Shown here: piece after piece, positions 40,149-47,976 of the stretch
How the letters are laid out: each line of letters starts with the position of its first letter
Numbering within the stretch: the first letter of the stretch is position 1
Assembly (NCBI RefSeq): GCF_014873485.1
Contig: NZ_JADBDT010000001.1
Coordinates: 4,855,218-4,919,217, forward strand
DNA: 64,000 nucleotides
Direction: 5' to 3'
DNA from: Sphingopyxis sp. OAS728
GTDB taxonomy: Bacteria; Pseudomonadota; Alphaproteobacteria; Sphingomonadales; Sphingomonadaceae
Translations under genes and position numbers: made by a program
Notes under the pieces: generated by a model
Told to the model about the DNA's origin: nothing
Seen by the model: the letters and a program-made list of their open reading frames with translations, nothing else
The model's database searches: none

Positions 40149-40874
40149 ATGGCCAATACCACCTTGATCAATCGCGCCCTGATCCGTCTGTCGGGGGAGG
40201 ATGTCCGCGGCTTCCTGCAAGGTCTCGTCACCAACGACACGTCGGGCAATCTGCCGGTGTGGGCGGCGTTGCTGACCGCGCAGGGCAAGGCGCTGTTCGA
40301 TTTCCTGATCTGGGGCGATGGCGAGGATATTCTCATCGATTGCGAGCGTGATGCGGCGGGCGACCTTGCCAAAAGGCTGACGCTCTATCGTTTGCGCCGT
40401 GCGATCACGATCGAACGCGAGGAGACATTGTGCGTTCACTGGGCGCCCGAAGGCGACCTTGGCGTCGTCGATCCGCGGCTTCCCGAACTCGGCCAGCGCT
40501 GGCTTGCGCCGGCGGGGGAAGGCGAGGGCGCCGACGAGGCGTGGCGCGCGCACCGGCTGTCGCTCGGCGTTACCGAGGGGCGGGCCGAACTCGGCGATGG
40601 CACGACGCTCTGGCTCGAATGCAACGCCGTCGAACTGAACGGCGTCAGCTTCACCAAGGGCTGTTATGTCGGGCAGGAAAATACCGCGCGGATGAACTGG
40701 CGGCAAAAGGTCAATCGGCGGCTGGTCGTCGTGCCGATCGCCGAGGAGGATGAGAAACGGCAGGTCATCGCCTATCCCGAGCTCGGTTGGTCGGTCGAGC
40801 ATCGCCGGGTCGAGAATATCGAAGCGTCTGCCGCGCCATATTGGATGCGCGAGGGACTCGCCGCCGGTTCATGA
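40149..40874 (+). CDS. ygfZ: YgfZ/CAF17-like folate-dependent iron-sulfur assembly protein
   Basis: A 241-residue GcvT-like protein with the diagnostic KGCYVGQENTARMNW motif (Lys170, Cys172), the signature of YgfZ/IBA57 folate-binding proteins that support maturation or repair of certain [4Fe-4S] enzymes. The N-terminal LIRLSGEDVRGFLQGLVTNDTSG is also typical. It overlaps the next gene by 4 bp (ATGA). Confidence 0.93.
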   Translation: MANTTLINRALIRLSGEDVRGFLQGLVTNDTSGNLPVWAALLTAQGKALFDFLIWGDGEDILIDCERDAAGDLAKRLTLYRLRRAITIEREETLCVHWAPEGDLGVVDPRLPELGQRWLAPAGEGEGADEAWRAHRLSLGVTEGRAELGDGTTLWLECNAVELNGVSFTKGCYVGQENTARMNWRQKVNRRLVVVPIAEEDEKRQVIAYPELGWSVEHRRVENIEASAAPYWMREGLAAGS

Positions 40875-41494
40875 CAGATGCAGCCTTTGCTGCTAGACTG
40901 CTGGGCATGCGCGCTTTGCTGATTTCGTCGGCGCTCGTCGCCGTCTTCGCCTTGCCGGTCCCTGCGGTTGCGGCGCCGACGTCGTTGTTGCCGACCGAGC
41001 CCGAGGCTGCGCAACCGTCTTCCGGACTCGCCCCGCTGGCGGCGGAATCCGCATGGACGCCGCGTTTCGCAGCCGCGGCGGATGAACTGGCGAGGGCGCT
41101 TCGTTCGCGCGACGAGGCGCAGTGGGGCCCTTTGCTGGGCGGGCAATGGCTGTCTGCGGAGGATCGGGCGCGTGTAGCGAACCTGCTGGTCGATCGGAAC
41201 AGCCCGTTCCTGCATGCGCTTTTCTCGAAGGGTTTTACGCACCGCGCGATCCTCGGCTGGAACGCGCCGATGTCGCTGAGCGCCGACGAACGCGCCGCGA
41301 TCGAGGCTGGCCAGGAAGCCGAGGCGCTCGTCTGCTGGTCGGCGGGCGGAAATGGCACCGGACCGTGGCCCACGACCGCGGTCGAGGCTGATAATCGGGC
41401 GGGGCGCTCCTATGCCTGCGCGCGGATCGCTTACAGCATTCGCGGCGAGGCGCCGACATGGCGCGCGTTCATCGAGCAGGGCGCTCCGGTTTAA
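40871..41494 (+). CDS. Exported hypothetical protein coupled to ygfZ
   Basis: A 207-residue protein from ATG 40871 (overlapping the ygfZ stop), or 195 residues from ATG 40907, which begins directly with the signal peptide MRALLISSALVAVFALPVPAVA. The mature part shows WTPRFAAAADELARALRSRDEAQWGPLLGGQWLSAEDRARVANLL and CWSAGGNGTGPWPTTAVEADNRAGRSYACARIAYSIRGEAPTWRAF, a compact domain with two Cys. No named family is recognised. Translational coupling suggests a shared transcript with ygfZ. Confidence 0.7.
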   Translation: MTDAAFAARLLGMRALLISSALVAVFALPVPAVAAPTSLLPTEPEAAQPSSGLAPLAAESAWTPRFAAAADELARALRSRDEAQWGPLLGGQWLSAEDRARVANLLVDRNSPFLHALFSKGFTHRAILGWNAPMSLSADERAAIEAGQEAEALVCWSAGGNGTGPWPTTAVEADNRAGRSYACARIAYSIRGEAPTWRAFIEQGAPV

Positions 41495-41528
41495 CCAATC
41501 TCCAACTCTCTTTTGCGAAAAGCGCATC

Positions 41529-42095
41529 ATGTTGGGGCGCTTTCTTGGATTGGCTGCGGTGATCGCGGCAGTTTCGGTCGGCTTGGCGGGCATCGCCAGC
41601 CAGTCTTCGTCCGATGACGTCGTCGAACCGACGAACGTCGTTTCGGGCAATCACGACAATTGGACGACGCACAAGGTCCGCAAGGACCGGTCGTTGGCCG
41701 CAGCCCAGGCCAATGGCGGTTCGGGCCGGCCGCGCGAGGTGCTGCTCGGCCGGTCGAGCGATTCGCATTTCTATGCCGATACCGAGATCGACGGGCGGAA
41801 CATTCGCATGCTCGTCGATAGCGGCGCGTCGGTCGTCGCGCTGACCCGGAGCGATGCCGAGGCGATCGGGATCAACGTCGACGATCTTCCGGTCGGCGGT
41901 AGCGCAAACACCGCGGGCGGCGTCGTGCCGATGCGCATGGTGACGCTCGACAGCGTCGAGGTTGAAGGGATCGAGGTGCGGCGTGTGCAGGCGGCGGTCA
42001 TCGACGCCGATATGGGCGTGTCGCTGCTCGGGCAAAGCTTCCTCTCGAAACTCGCGGCGGTGAACGTCGAAGGCGATACGATGACGCTGCGCTGA
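41529..42095 (+). CDS. TIGR02281-type retropepsin-like aspartic protease
   Basis: A 188-residue protein with an N-terminal membrane anchor (FLGLAAVIAAVSVGLAGIA) and a single-lobe aspartic protease domain: MLVDSGASVVALTRSDAEAIGI contains the catalytic Asp, and DADMGVSLLGQSFLSKLAAVNVEGDTMTLR the flap and C-terminal strand. Clan AA single-domain proteases act as dimers; this family is membrane-attached in alphaproteobacteria and its target is unknown. Confidence 0.88.
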   Translation: MLGRFLGLAAVIAAVSVGLAGIASQSSSDDVVEPTNVVSGNHDNWTTHKVRKDRSLAAAQANGGSGRPREVLLGRSSDSHFYADTEIDGRNIRMLVDSGASVVALTRSDAEAIGINVDDLPVGGSANTAGGVVPMRMVTLDSVEVEGIEVRRVQAAVIDADMGVSLLGQSFLSKLAAVNVEGDTMTLR

Positions 42096-42140
42096 GGCGC
42101 AGACTTGCCAATCGGCGCCTATTTCCCCACATCGAGCGCC

Positions 42141-42806
42141 ATGAACGCTCCCAATCCTCCGCTTCGCGCCGCGATCGTGCCGGTCACCGCTTTCCAGCAG
42201 AATTGCACCTTGCTGTGGTGCACCGAGACGAACAAGGCGGCGTTCGTCGATCCGGGCGGCGACCTCGACAAGCTCAAGGAAGCGGCGCGGCAGACCGGGG
42301 TCGAGGTCGAGAAAATCCTCGTCACCCATGGGCATATGGACCATTGCGGGCAAGCGGGGATGCTCGCGAAGGAACTCGGCGTGCCGATCGAGGGGCCGCA
42401 CGAGGACGACCGCTTCTGGATCGACGCCTTTGCGGAAGATGGCGCGCGCTTCGGCATGGTCGGCGAATCATTCGAGCCCGACCGCTGGCTCGTCGATGGC
42501 GATACGGTGACCGTTGGTAACCTGACCATCGACGTCATCCATTGCCCGGGGCACACGCCGGGCCATGTCGTTTTCCATCATGGCCCGTCGAAGCTCGCGA
42601 TCGTCGGCGACGTGATTTTTCAGGGATCGATCGGCCGCACCGACTTCCCGCGCGGCAATCATCAGCAATTGCTCGATTCGATCACGCAAAAGCTGTGGCC
42701 GCTCGGCGGCGACACGACTTTCTTGCCCGGGCACGGCGCGCACAGCAATTTCGCGCACGAACGGCGGACCAATCCGTTCGTGAGCGATATGGCGCTGGGC
42801 AATTAG
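42141..42806 (+). CDS. MBL-fold hydrolase, glyoxalase II/YcbL-like
   Basis: A 221-residue metallo-beta-lactamase-fold protein. The metal motif is THGHMDHCG (H63, H65, D67, H68); CPGHTPGHVVF, IVGDVIFQGSIGRTDFPRGNHQQLLDSI and LPGHGAHSNFAHER supply the remaining ligands in the pattern of YcbL-type hydroxyacylglutathione hydrolases. Probably a thioesterase. I chose ATG 42141 (MNAPNPPLRAAIVPVTAFQQN). It ends 6 bp from the convergent MAPEG gene. Confidence 0.9.
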   Translation: MNAPNPPLRAAIVPVTAFQQNCTLLWCTETNKAAFVDPGGDLDKLKEAARQTGVEVEKILVTHGHMDHCGQAGMLAKELGVPIEGPHEDDRFWIDAFAEDGARFGMVGESFEPDRWLVDGDTVTVGNLTIDVIHCPGHTPGHVVFHHGPSKLAIVGDVIFQGSIGRTDFPRGNHQQLLDSITQKLWPLGGDTTFLPGHGAHSNFAHERRTNPFVSDMALGN

Positions 42807-42812
42807 GCCGAT

Positions 42813-43253
42813 TTATCTCGGTGCAGCGACTTCGGTTTCGACGATCTCGGTCGTGGTGATGCTGGTCGGGGTCAGATAGACGATCGCCAGCGCGCCAAGG
42901 GCAAGACCGAGCTGGGTCAGCATCGTGATCACGGTGCCGACCATGCGGCCCCACATCATCCCGTCCATGCCCAGCGCATGGAAGATGCGGCCGAGAAGAT
43001 AGAGCGCGCCGACTCCCCACAGCCACATCGACGAGCCGAGGCCGAGTTCGACGAGCGCAAGAAGGATCAGCACGAAGGCCGTGTTTTCGACGAAGTTGCT
43101 GTGCGCGCGCATCCGCCGCGTCAGCGGTTCGTTTCCGCCGTCGCCGATAAAGACCTTTTCTTTCGTGCGGACACGCCCGACGCGAACCGAAAGCCACAGG
43201 TTGAGCAGCGCGGCGCCGGCGGCGATCGTCAGGCTGATCGGCAAGATTATCAT
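42813..43253 (-). CDS. MAPEG-family membrane protein
   Basis: A 146-residue protein with four hydrophobic helices and the MAPEG signature: VRVGRVRTKEKVFIGDGGNEPLTRRMRAHSNFVENTAFVLILLALVELG, with LYLLGRIFHALGM in the third helix. Eukaryotic relatives are glutathione-dependent; the bacterial substrate is unknown. ATG 43253 follows GGGGGAAGC. A glyoxalase-II-like gene is its convergent neighbour, but a functional link is not shown. Confidence 0.88.
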   Translation of the reverse strand: MIILPISLTIAAGAALLNLWLSVRVGRVRTKEKVFIGDGGNEPLTRRMRAHSNFVENTAFVLILLALVELGLGSSMWLWGVGALYLLGRIFHALGMDGMMWGRMVGTVITMLTQLGLALGALAIVYLTPTSITTTEIVETEVAAPR

Positions 43254-43569
43254 GTTGCTTCCCCCAAATCTTAGCTGCCACATTGTCGTGATCGAGCAAC
43301 ATAGCTGTGACATCCTCGAACCAAGGCGGCAAGCCATCGAGATGAAGGACGCAATGGGCTTGCCTTTGCGGGCAAAAACGCTATAGCCCCGCCCGATCCG
43401 GCACCCGACACCATCTGGCGTTGAGGCACCCTCCGGCGGAAGATTTTTCTTGGCTGATACAGGCAGGAACAAGCCTTCGCACGGCGGGCGGGCCAGTCAT
43501 TTCCGGCGACGGGGTGACAAATCCGGGTAGCCGATTCGTGACACACACTTTAAGAATGCAGGAAATATC
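43254..43569. other. 316-bp divergent gap between the MAPEG gene and rpmF
   Basis: No convincing gene. It should hold both divergent promoters. A weak candidate for rpmF-plsX-fabH is TTGCCT (43360-43365), 16 bases, TATAGC (43382-43387). An open frame running through the gap and on into rpmF in another phase has no coding support. Confidence 0.6.
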
Positions 43570-43749
43570 ATGGCCGTTCCCAAGCGAAAAACCTCGCCCT
43601 CGAAGCGCGGCATGCGTCGCAGCCACGACAGCCTGAAGGTTGAAGCCTTTCAGGAATGCCCGAACTGCGGCGAGCTGAAGCGCCCGCACAACCTCTGCAA
43701 CGCCTGTGGCCACTATAATGGCCGCGAAGTGGTGTCGGTCGGCGCATAA
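43570..43749 (+). CDS. rpmF: 50S ribosomal protein L32
   Basis: A 59-residue protein: [20 protein letters not shown], then [39 protein letters not shown]. The four cysteines (CPNC and CNAC) form the zinc ribbon of the C+ form of L32, so this copy needs zinc. GGAAAT lies just before ATG 43570. It is followed by plsX after 22 bp, the common rpmF-plsX-fabH order. Confidence 0.98.
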   Translation: MAVPKRKTSPSKRGMRRSHDSLKVEAFQECPNCGELKRPHNLCNACGHYNGREVVSVGA

Positions 43750-43771
43750 GCATTAGCCGGAGGGCGTCGAA

Positions 43772-44806
43772 ATGGTACTGACACCGCGAATCGCAATCGA
43801 TGCGATGGGCGGTGACGTCGGCGTGCGCATGATGCTCGCCGGCGCCGCAATGGCGCGCCACAAGCACGATGGCCTCCGCTTCATCCTCGTCGGCGACGAG
43901 GTGCAGATCAAGGCAGCGCTTGAAAACCATCCGAATCTGCGCGCGGCGTCGGATATCATCCACACCGACGGCGTGGTGACGGGCGAGGACAAGCCGAGCC
44001 AGGCGATCCGCAAGGCGAAAAGCACCTCGATGGGGCTGGCGATCGACGCGGTGAAACGCGGCGATGCCGGCGGCGCCGTGTCCGCGGGCAACACCGGCGC
44101 GCTGATGGCGATGGCGAAGCTCGCGCTTCGCACGATGCCGGGGATCGACCGGCCGGCGCTCGCGGCGCTGCTGCCGACGCTCGGCGCCAATGACGTCGTC
44201 ATGCTCGACCTTGGCGCCAACACCGATTGCGACGCCAACAACCTGATCCAGTTCGCCGTGATGGGCGCCGCCTATGCGCGCACCGCGATGGGGCTGGAAA
44301 AACCGCGCGTCGCGTTGCTCAACATCGGCACCGAGGAACTGAAGGGCACCGACGAGATTCGCGATGCCGCGGCACGGCTGCGCGAGGCGCACGGGCTGCC
44401 GATGGACTTCACGGGCTTTATCGAGGGCGACAAATTGTCGCGCGGCGATGTCGATGTGATCGTCCACGACGGCTTTTCGGGTAATATCGCCTTGAAGACG
44501 ATCGAGGGGACGGCGCGTTTCGTGACCGACCTGCTCCGCCGCGCCTTCACCAGCTCGACGCGCTCGAAGATCGGTTTCCTGATCTCGCGCCCCGCGACCG
44601 AATTGCTCAAGCATCACCTCGATCCCAACAATCACAACGGCGCGGTGTTCCTCGGCCTCAACGGCGTGGTGCTCAAAAGCCATGGCAGTGCGGATGCGAA
44701 GGGGGTCGCCAATTGCGTGCACCTCTGCGCCGAGCTGATCGAAAAGGATATCACGCGTCAGGTGACCGAAGATCTCGCGAATTTCCGTAGCGGCGCCGCG
44801 GCATGA
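43772..44806 (+). CDS. plsX: Phosphate acyltransferase PlsX
   Basis: A 344-residue Pls[22 protein letters not shown] at the N-terminus, [76 protein letters not shown] and [18 protein letters not shown]. It converts acyl-ACP to acyl-phosphate for phospholipid synthesis. GGAGGGCG precedes the ATG. It overlaps fabH by 4 bp (ATGA). Confidence 0.97.
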   Translation: MVLTPRIAIDAMGGDVGVRMMLAGAAMARHKHDGLRFILVGDEVQIKAALENHPNLRAASDIIHTDGVVTGEDKPSQAIRKAKSTSMGLAIDAVKRGDAGGAVSAGNTGALMAMAKLALRTMPGIDRPALAALLPTLGANDVVMLDLGANTDCDANNLIQFAVMGAAYARTAMGLEKPRVALLNIGTEELKGTDEIRDAAARLREAHGLPMDFTGFIEGDKLSRGDVDVIVHDGFSGNIALKTIEGTARFVTDLLRRAFTSSTRSKIGFLISRPATELLKHHLDPNNHNGAVFLGLNGVVLKSHGSADAKGVANCVHLCAELIEKDITRQVTEDLANFRSGAAA

Positions 44807-45768
44807 CGCTGCGCGCGATATTGGCCGGCACCGGCTCGGCGCTGCCGCGTAACCGCGTTTCGAACGCCGAACTCGCCGAACGTGTCGACACAAGCGACGA
44901 GTGGATCGTCGAGCGCACCGGCATTCGCTTTCGCCATATCGCCGAAGCCGACGAGACGACCGCGACGCTCGGCGCCGATGCCGCGAAAAAGGCGCTGGCG
45001 GCCGCCGGGCTCGAAGCAGCCGAAATCGGCCTGATCATCGTGGCGACCGCGACCCCCGACAACACCTTCCCGGCGAGCGCGACCAAGGTGCAGGCGCTGC
45101 TCGGCACGCCCGACTGCATCGCCTTCGACGTCGCGGCCGTCTGCTCGGGCTTCCTTTACGCCGTCTCGGTCGCCGACTCGATGCTGCGCACGGGCGCGGC
45201 CAAGCATGCGCTGGTGATCGGTTCGGAAACTTTCAGCCGCATCCTCGACTGGGAAGACCGCACGACGTGTGTCCTCTTTGGCGATGGCGCGGGCGCGGTT
45301 GTGCTGTCGGCAAAGGATGTCGACGACGATCGGGGCATCCTCGCAACGCGTTTGCATGCCGAGGGAAAATACGCAGACATGCTCTATGTCGACGGCGGTC
45401 CGTCGACCACCGGGACGGTTGGGCATGTCCGTATGCAGGGCCGCGAAGTGTTCCGTCACGCCGTTACCAACCTCGCCTCGGTGCTGGGCGAAGTGATGGC
45501 CGATGTCGGCCTCTCGGCCGAGCAGATCGACTGGGTCGTGCCGCATCAGGCGAACAAACGGATCATCGACGCAACCGCCAAAAAGCTGGGTTTGCCGGCC
45601 GAACGCGTTGTTCTGACCGTCGACCAGCATGCCAATACGTCGGCGGCTTCGGTGCCGCTCGCGCTCGACCTGGCGGTGCGCGACGGGCGGATCAAGCGCG
45701 GCGATCTCGTCGTGCTCGAAGCGATGGGCGGCGGCTTTACCTGGGGCGCTGCGGTCCTGCGCGTTTGA
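44803..45768 (+). CDS. fabH: 3-oxoacyl-ACP synthase III
   Basis: A 321-residue FabH with the Cys-His-Asn triad in place: [10 protein letters not shown] (C114), [11 protein letters not shown] (H248) and [15 protein letters not shown] (N278). [22 protein letters not shown] and the C-terminal [14 protein letters not shown] are invariant. It starts fatty-acid elongation from acetyl-CoA and malonyl-ACP. It is coupled to plsX and 153 bp upstream of ihfA. Confidence 0.98.
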   Translation: MTLRAILAGTGSALPRNRVSNAELAERVDTSDEWIVERTGIRFRHIAEADETTATLGADAAKKALAAAGLEAAEIGLIIVATATPDNTFPASATKVQALLGTPDCIAFDVAAVCSGFLYAVSVADSMLRTGAAKHALVIGSETFSRILDWEDRTTCVLFGDGAGAVVLSAKDVDDDRGILATRLHAEGKYADMLYVDGGPSTTGTVGHVRMQGREVFRHAVTNLASVLGEVMADVGLSAEQIDWVVPHQANKRIIDATAKKLGLPAERVVLTVDQHANTSAASVPLALDLAVRDGRIKRGDLVVLEAMGGGFTWGAAVLRV

Positions 45769-45833
45769 CGCTTCGATCCGGCGCGTCAACTTCTCGCTCC
45801 ATCCGTTTCAGTTTGGCGGATTAATTCGCATTT

Positions 45834-45848
45834 GTTACATATGGTAAC
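45834..45848. promoter_or_regulatory. GTTAC-N5-GTAAC dyad upstream of ihfA
   Basis: A 15-bp inverted repeat, GTTACATATGGTAAC, in the otherwise GC-rich 153-bp gap before ihfA. It could be an operator or part of the ihfA promoter; no binding protein can be named from sequence. Confidence 0.35.
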
Positions 45849-45921
45849 GGGACTCGTGACGGTGGGGGCTGTCCGGGACTCAATCGACTATATTCGCTTC
45901 AGTGAGGGGGAAGGGATCATC

Positions 45922-46215
45922 ATGACAGCAGGGACGCTCACACGGGCCGACATTGCGACGCGGATCAACCAGCAGATCGGCCTGTCACGCAATGAATCGG
46001 CATCGATTGTCGAATCGATTCTCGATCATATGTCCGACGCGCTTGCGGTCGGGCAGAATGTCAAAATCTCGGGCTTCGGCACCTTTGTGCTGCGCGACAA
46101 GGCGCAGCGGATCGGCCGCAATCCGAAGACCGGCATCGAAGTGCCGATCCTGCCGCGGCGCGTCATGACCTTTCGCGCCAGCCAGACGATGCGAGCCCGC
46201 GTTGCCGGCAAATAA
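45922..46215 (+). CDS. ihfA: Integration host factor subunit alpha
   Basis: A 97-residue HU/IHF fold protein: [76 protein letters not shown]. The DNA-intercalating arm GRNPKTG is intact, and the sequence matches the alpha rather than the beta subunit. The ATG at 45922 follows GGGGGAAGGG. It sits in the conserved fabH-ihfA-merR order. IHF could serve any sigma-54 promoter such as the one at 26596. Confidence 0.95.
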   Translation: MTAGTLTRADIATRINQQIGLSRNESASIVESILDHMSDALAVGQNVKISGFGTFVLRDKAQRIGRNPKTGIEVPILPRRVMTFRASQTMRARVAGK

Positions 46216-46230
46216 ACCGGGCCTGACCTG

Positions 46231-46620
46231 ATGTCGGGTGCGGACCTGACCGACGATGGCGGCAAGGCGTCCGGCGCCATGCTCGCCATCGGCGAACTCG
46301 CGGTGCGCATCGGCGTCCCGACGCATGTGCTGCGATATTGGGAAACGCGTTTTCCGCAGCTGAAGCCGCTCCAGCGGTCGGGGCGCCGCCGCTACTATCG
46401 TTCGGAAGACGTCGCGCTCGCCGAGCGTATCCACCATCTGCTGCATGTGCAGGGCTTTACGGTCGAGGGTGCGCGCAAGGCTTTGTCCGAGCCAGGGTCG
46501 GCGCCGCGGCCGACGCCCTTCCCAGCGCCGGAACCGGTTGCGGTTGCGGCGCAATCGCGCGCCATACCCGTGGAAGCGCTGATCGCGTTGCGCCAGCGCC
46601 TAGCTGCGGCGCTGGGCTGA
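46231..46620 (+). CDS. MerR-family regulator
   Basis: A 129-residue protein with an N-terminal MerR helix-turn-helix: LAIGELAVRIGVPTHVLRYWETRFPQLKPLQRSGRRRYYRSEDVALAERIHHLLHVQGFTVEGARKAL. The C-terminal tail is Pro/Ala-rich and lacks the metal-binding cysteines of MerR/CueR types. This ihfA-linked MerR protein is conserved across alphaproteobacteria; its target is unknown. It is 15 bp after ihfA, so co-transcription is likely. Confidence 0.9.
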   Translation: MSGADLTDDGGKASGAMLAIGELAVRIGVPTHVLRYWETRFPQLKPLQRSGRRRYYRSEDVALAERIHHLLHVQGFTVEGARKALSEPGSAPRPTPFPAPEPVAVAAQSRAIPVEALIALRQRLAAALG

Positions 46621-46656
46621 GGGCAACGACAGCTGGCGACCGTTTTTTGACATTCT

Positions 46657-47298
46657 TTAGAGCTTTTGGCCGACATCAGCCCTTTCCAGCACATAAGGCA
46701 GCACGACACCAAGATCGTCCGAATGGAATATAATTCCCATCCGCTTCTCTGGAATGCCCCAATAACACCTAAAATTGCCGGGCTTATGGCCGTAACATGA
46801 TATATTCTTTTCGAAATTGTAATATTTTAATGCACGAATATCTTCACCACGTTTCACATTGTACCCAATGGATCCTATAGCCGCGTCTTTTTTATAACCT
46901 TCGTAGTCCGGATAGAGATTTAAAACCTCTTCGCGATCTTGTTCACTTTGATCCCCGCGTCTAGAGAATCCTCTTCGAAGTTTGACCATTGGTTCGTTCC
47001 GACCATCCAATGTGATGTGGCCTGAAACAAGTCCGATTTCTGGCGCACCCGGCCTTCGCTTGATCGAAACGACATAGCTGGCCAACCCCTCTTCAAAGCG
47101 TTGGAGTGACCATCCGGGAGGGGCCATCTCCTCAAACACGGCGCGATCTTTCTCCATTTGTTTCATAGATTTCGCGATGGCCTTGGGCCCTTTGTCACCG
47201 GTTGAAGCTCTCGGCGGCTCCGGCGTTCCGCAGCCAACCAGAGCTGAAACCATCATTATGAGTGGCATTGTCGCCACAAGATATGAATTTGAGCGCAT
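46657..47298 (-). CDS. Lipoprotein of unknown function with atypical (AT-rich) composition
   Basis: A 213-residue protein with a lipoprotein signal (MRSNSYLVATMPLIMMVSALVGC; lipobox LVGC). The mature part contains GWSLQRFEEGLASYVVSIKRRPGAPEIGLVSGHITLDGRNEPMVKLRRGF and a C-terminal KYYNFEKNISCYGHKPGNFRCYWGIPEKRMGIIFHSDDLG with two Cys. Base composition and codon use differ sharply from all neighbours, with A/T-ending codons and A/T-rich stretches around 46800-46920. No family is recognised. Recent acquisition is the simplest explanation. Confidence 0.75.
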   Translation of the reverse strand: MRSNSYLVATMPLIMMVSALVGCGTPEPPRASTGDKGPKAIAKSMKQMEKDRAVFEEMAPPGWSLQRFEEGLASYVVSIKRRPGAPEIGLVSGHITLDGRNEPMVKLRRGFSRRGDQSEQDREEVLNLYPDYEGYKKDAAIGSIGYNVKRGEDIRALKYYNFEKNISCYGHKPGNFRCYWGIPEKRMGIIFHSDDLGVVLPYVLERADVGQKL

Positions 47299-47338
47299 TT
47301 GATCATGGTCCTCCGGATTGCCTCATAATGCAACGTCC

Positions 47339-47355
47339 GCTTCCCACCCCAAAGC
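47339..47355. repeat. 17-bp remnant of the family A repeat tail
   Basis: GCTTCCCACCCCAAAGC is identical to 15017-15033, the right end of family A copy 1 and its flank. It lies between the AT-rich lipoprotein gene and the sixA-like gene. Confidence 0.6.
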
Positions 47356-47367
47356 GGTCGCTAGACC

Positions 47368-47919
47368 TTAATCATCGTCCATTGCCGGCGCGAGCGCCGG
47401 GTCGAGGTCGCGCGGGCGGATGAAGCCGACGAAACGCGCGCTGTTCGTGTCGAGATCGTGCCAGTCGGTGATATCGAGTTCGAGCCGCGCGAGCGCCGAG
47501 GTCGGCAGCTTCTCATCGACCTTCGCGCGCAATTCGTCGTCCGCCACATCGGGGACGAGCATCAGGATCAGATCCTCGAGCCCGGGATTATGCCCCGAAA
47601 TCAACAGATGCTGCGCATCCTTGCCGGTGTCGCGGATGACGTCGATCAGTGTCGCGGCGGAGGCGAGGTAGATGCGCCGGTCCCAATGCGGCTCGAGATT
47701 GTCGAGATCGGCAGCCGGCTGGAAGATATCGAGCGTCTCGGTAACGCGGACCGCGGGCGAGGCGATGATGCGGTCGACGGGCAGCTTCTGCCGCTTCAGC
47801 CATTGTCCAATCAGTTCGGCACCGCGCGCGCCGCGCTTGTTGATCGGGCGGTCGAAATCGCGCTCGACCTGGACGTCCCAACCCGATTTGGCGTGGCGCA
47901 GGATGGTCAAAGTCTTCAA
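47368..47919 (-). CDS. SixA-like histidine phosphatase
   Basis: A 183-residue phosphoglycerate-mutase-superfamily protein. The catalytic His is in LTILRHAKSGW, followed by RPINKRGARGAELIGQWL, DRIIASPAVRVTETLDI, and the second His in LLISGHNPGLEDLILML. SixA-type proteins dephosphorylate phosphohistidine on signalling or phosphotransfer proteins. The TTG at 47919 has GGGGAG at good spacing and is preferred over GTG 47940. Confidence 0.88.
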   Translation of the reverse strand: MKTLTILRHAKSGWDVQVERDFDRPINKRGARGAELIGQWLKRQKLPVDRIIASPAVRVTETLDIFQPAADLDNLEPHWDRRIYLASAATLIDVIRDTGKDAQHLLISGHNPGLEDLILMLVPDVADDELRAKVDEKLPTSALARLELDITDWHDLDTNSARFVGFIRPRDLDPALAPAMDDD

Positions 47920-47976
47920 AATCGCTCCCCGCGTTCCCACGCCTTGTTCGTCGTTCGGGGGCCTTGTGCCGCAAAC

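Noticed and set aside
43421..43636. 71-codon frame in the gap before rpmF
   Set aside because: It overlaps rpmF in another phase, lacks a ribosome site and has no family match.
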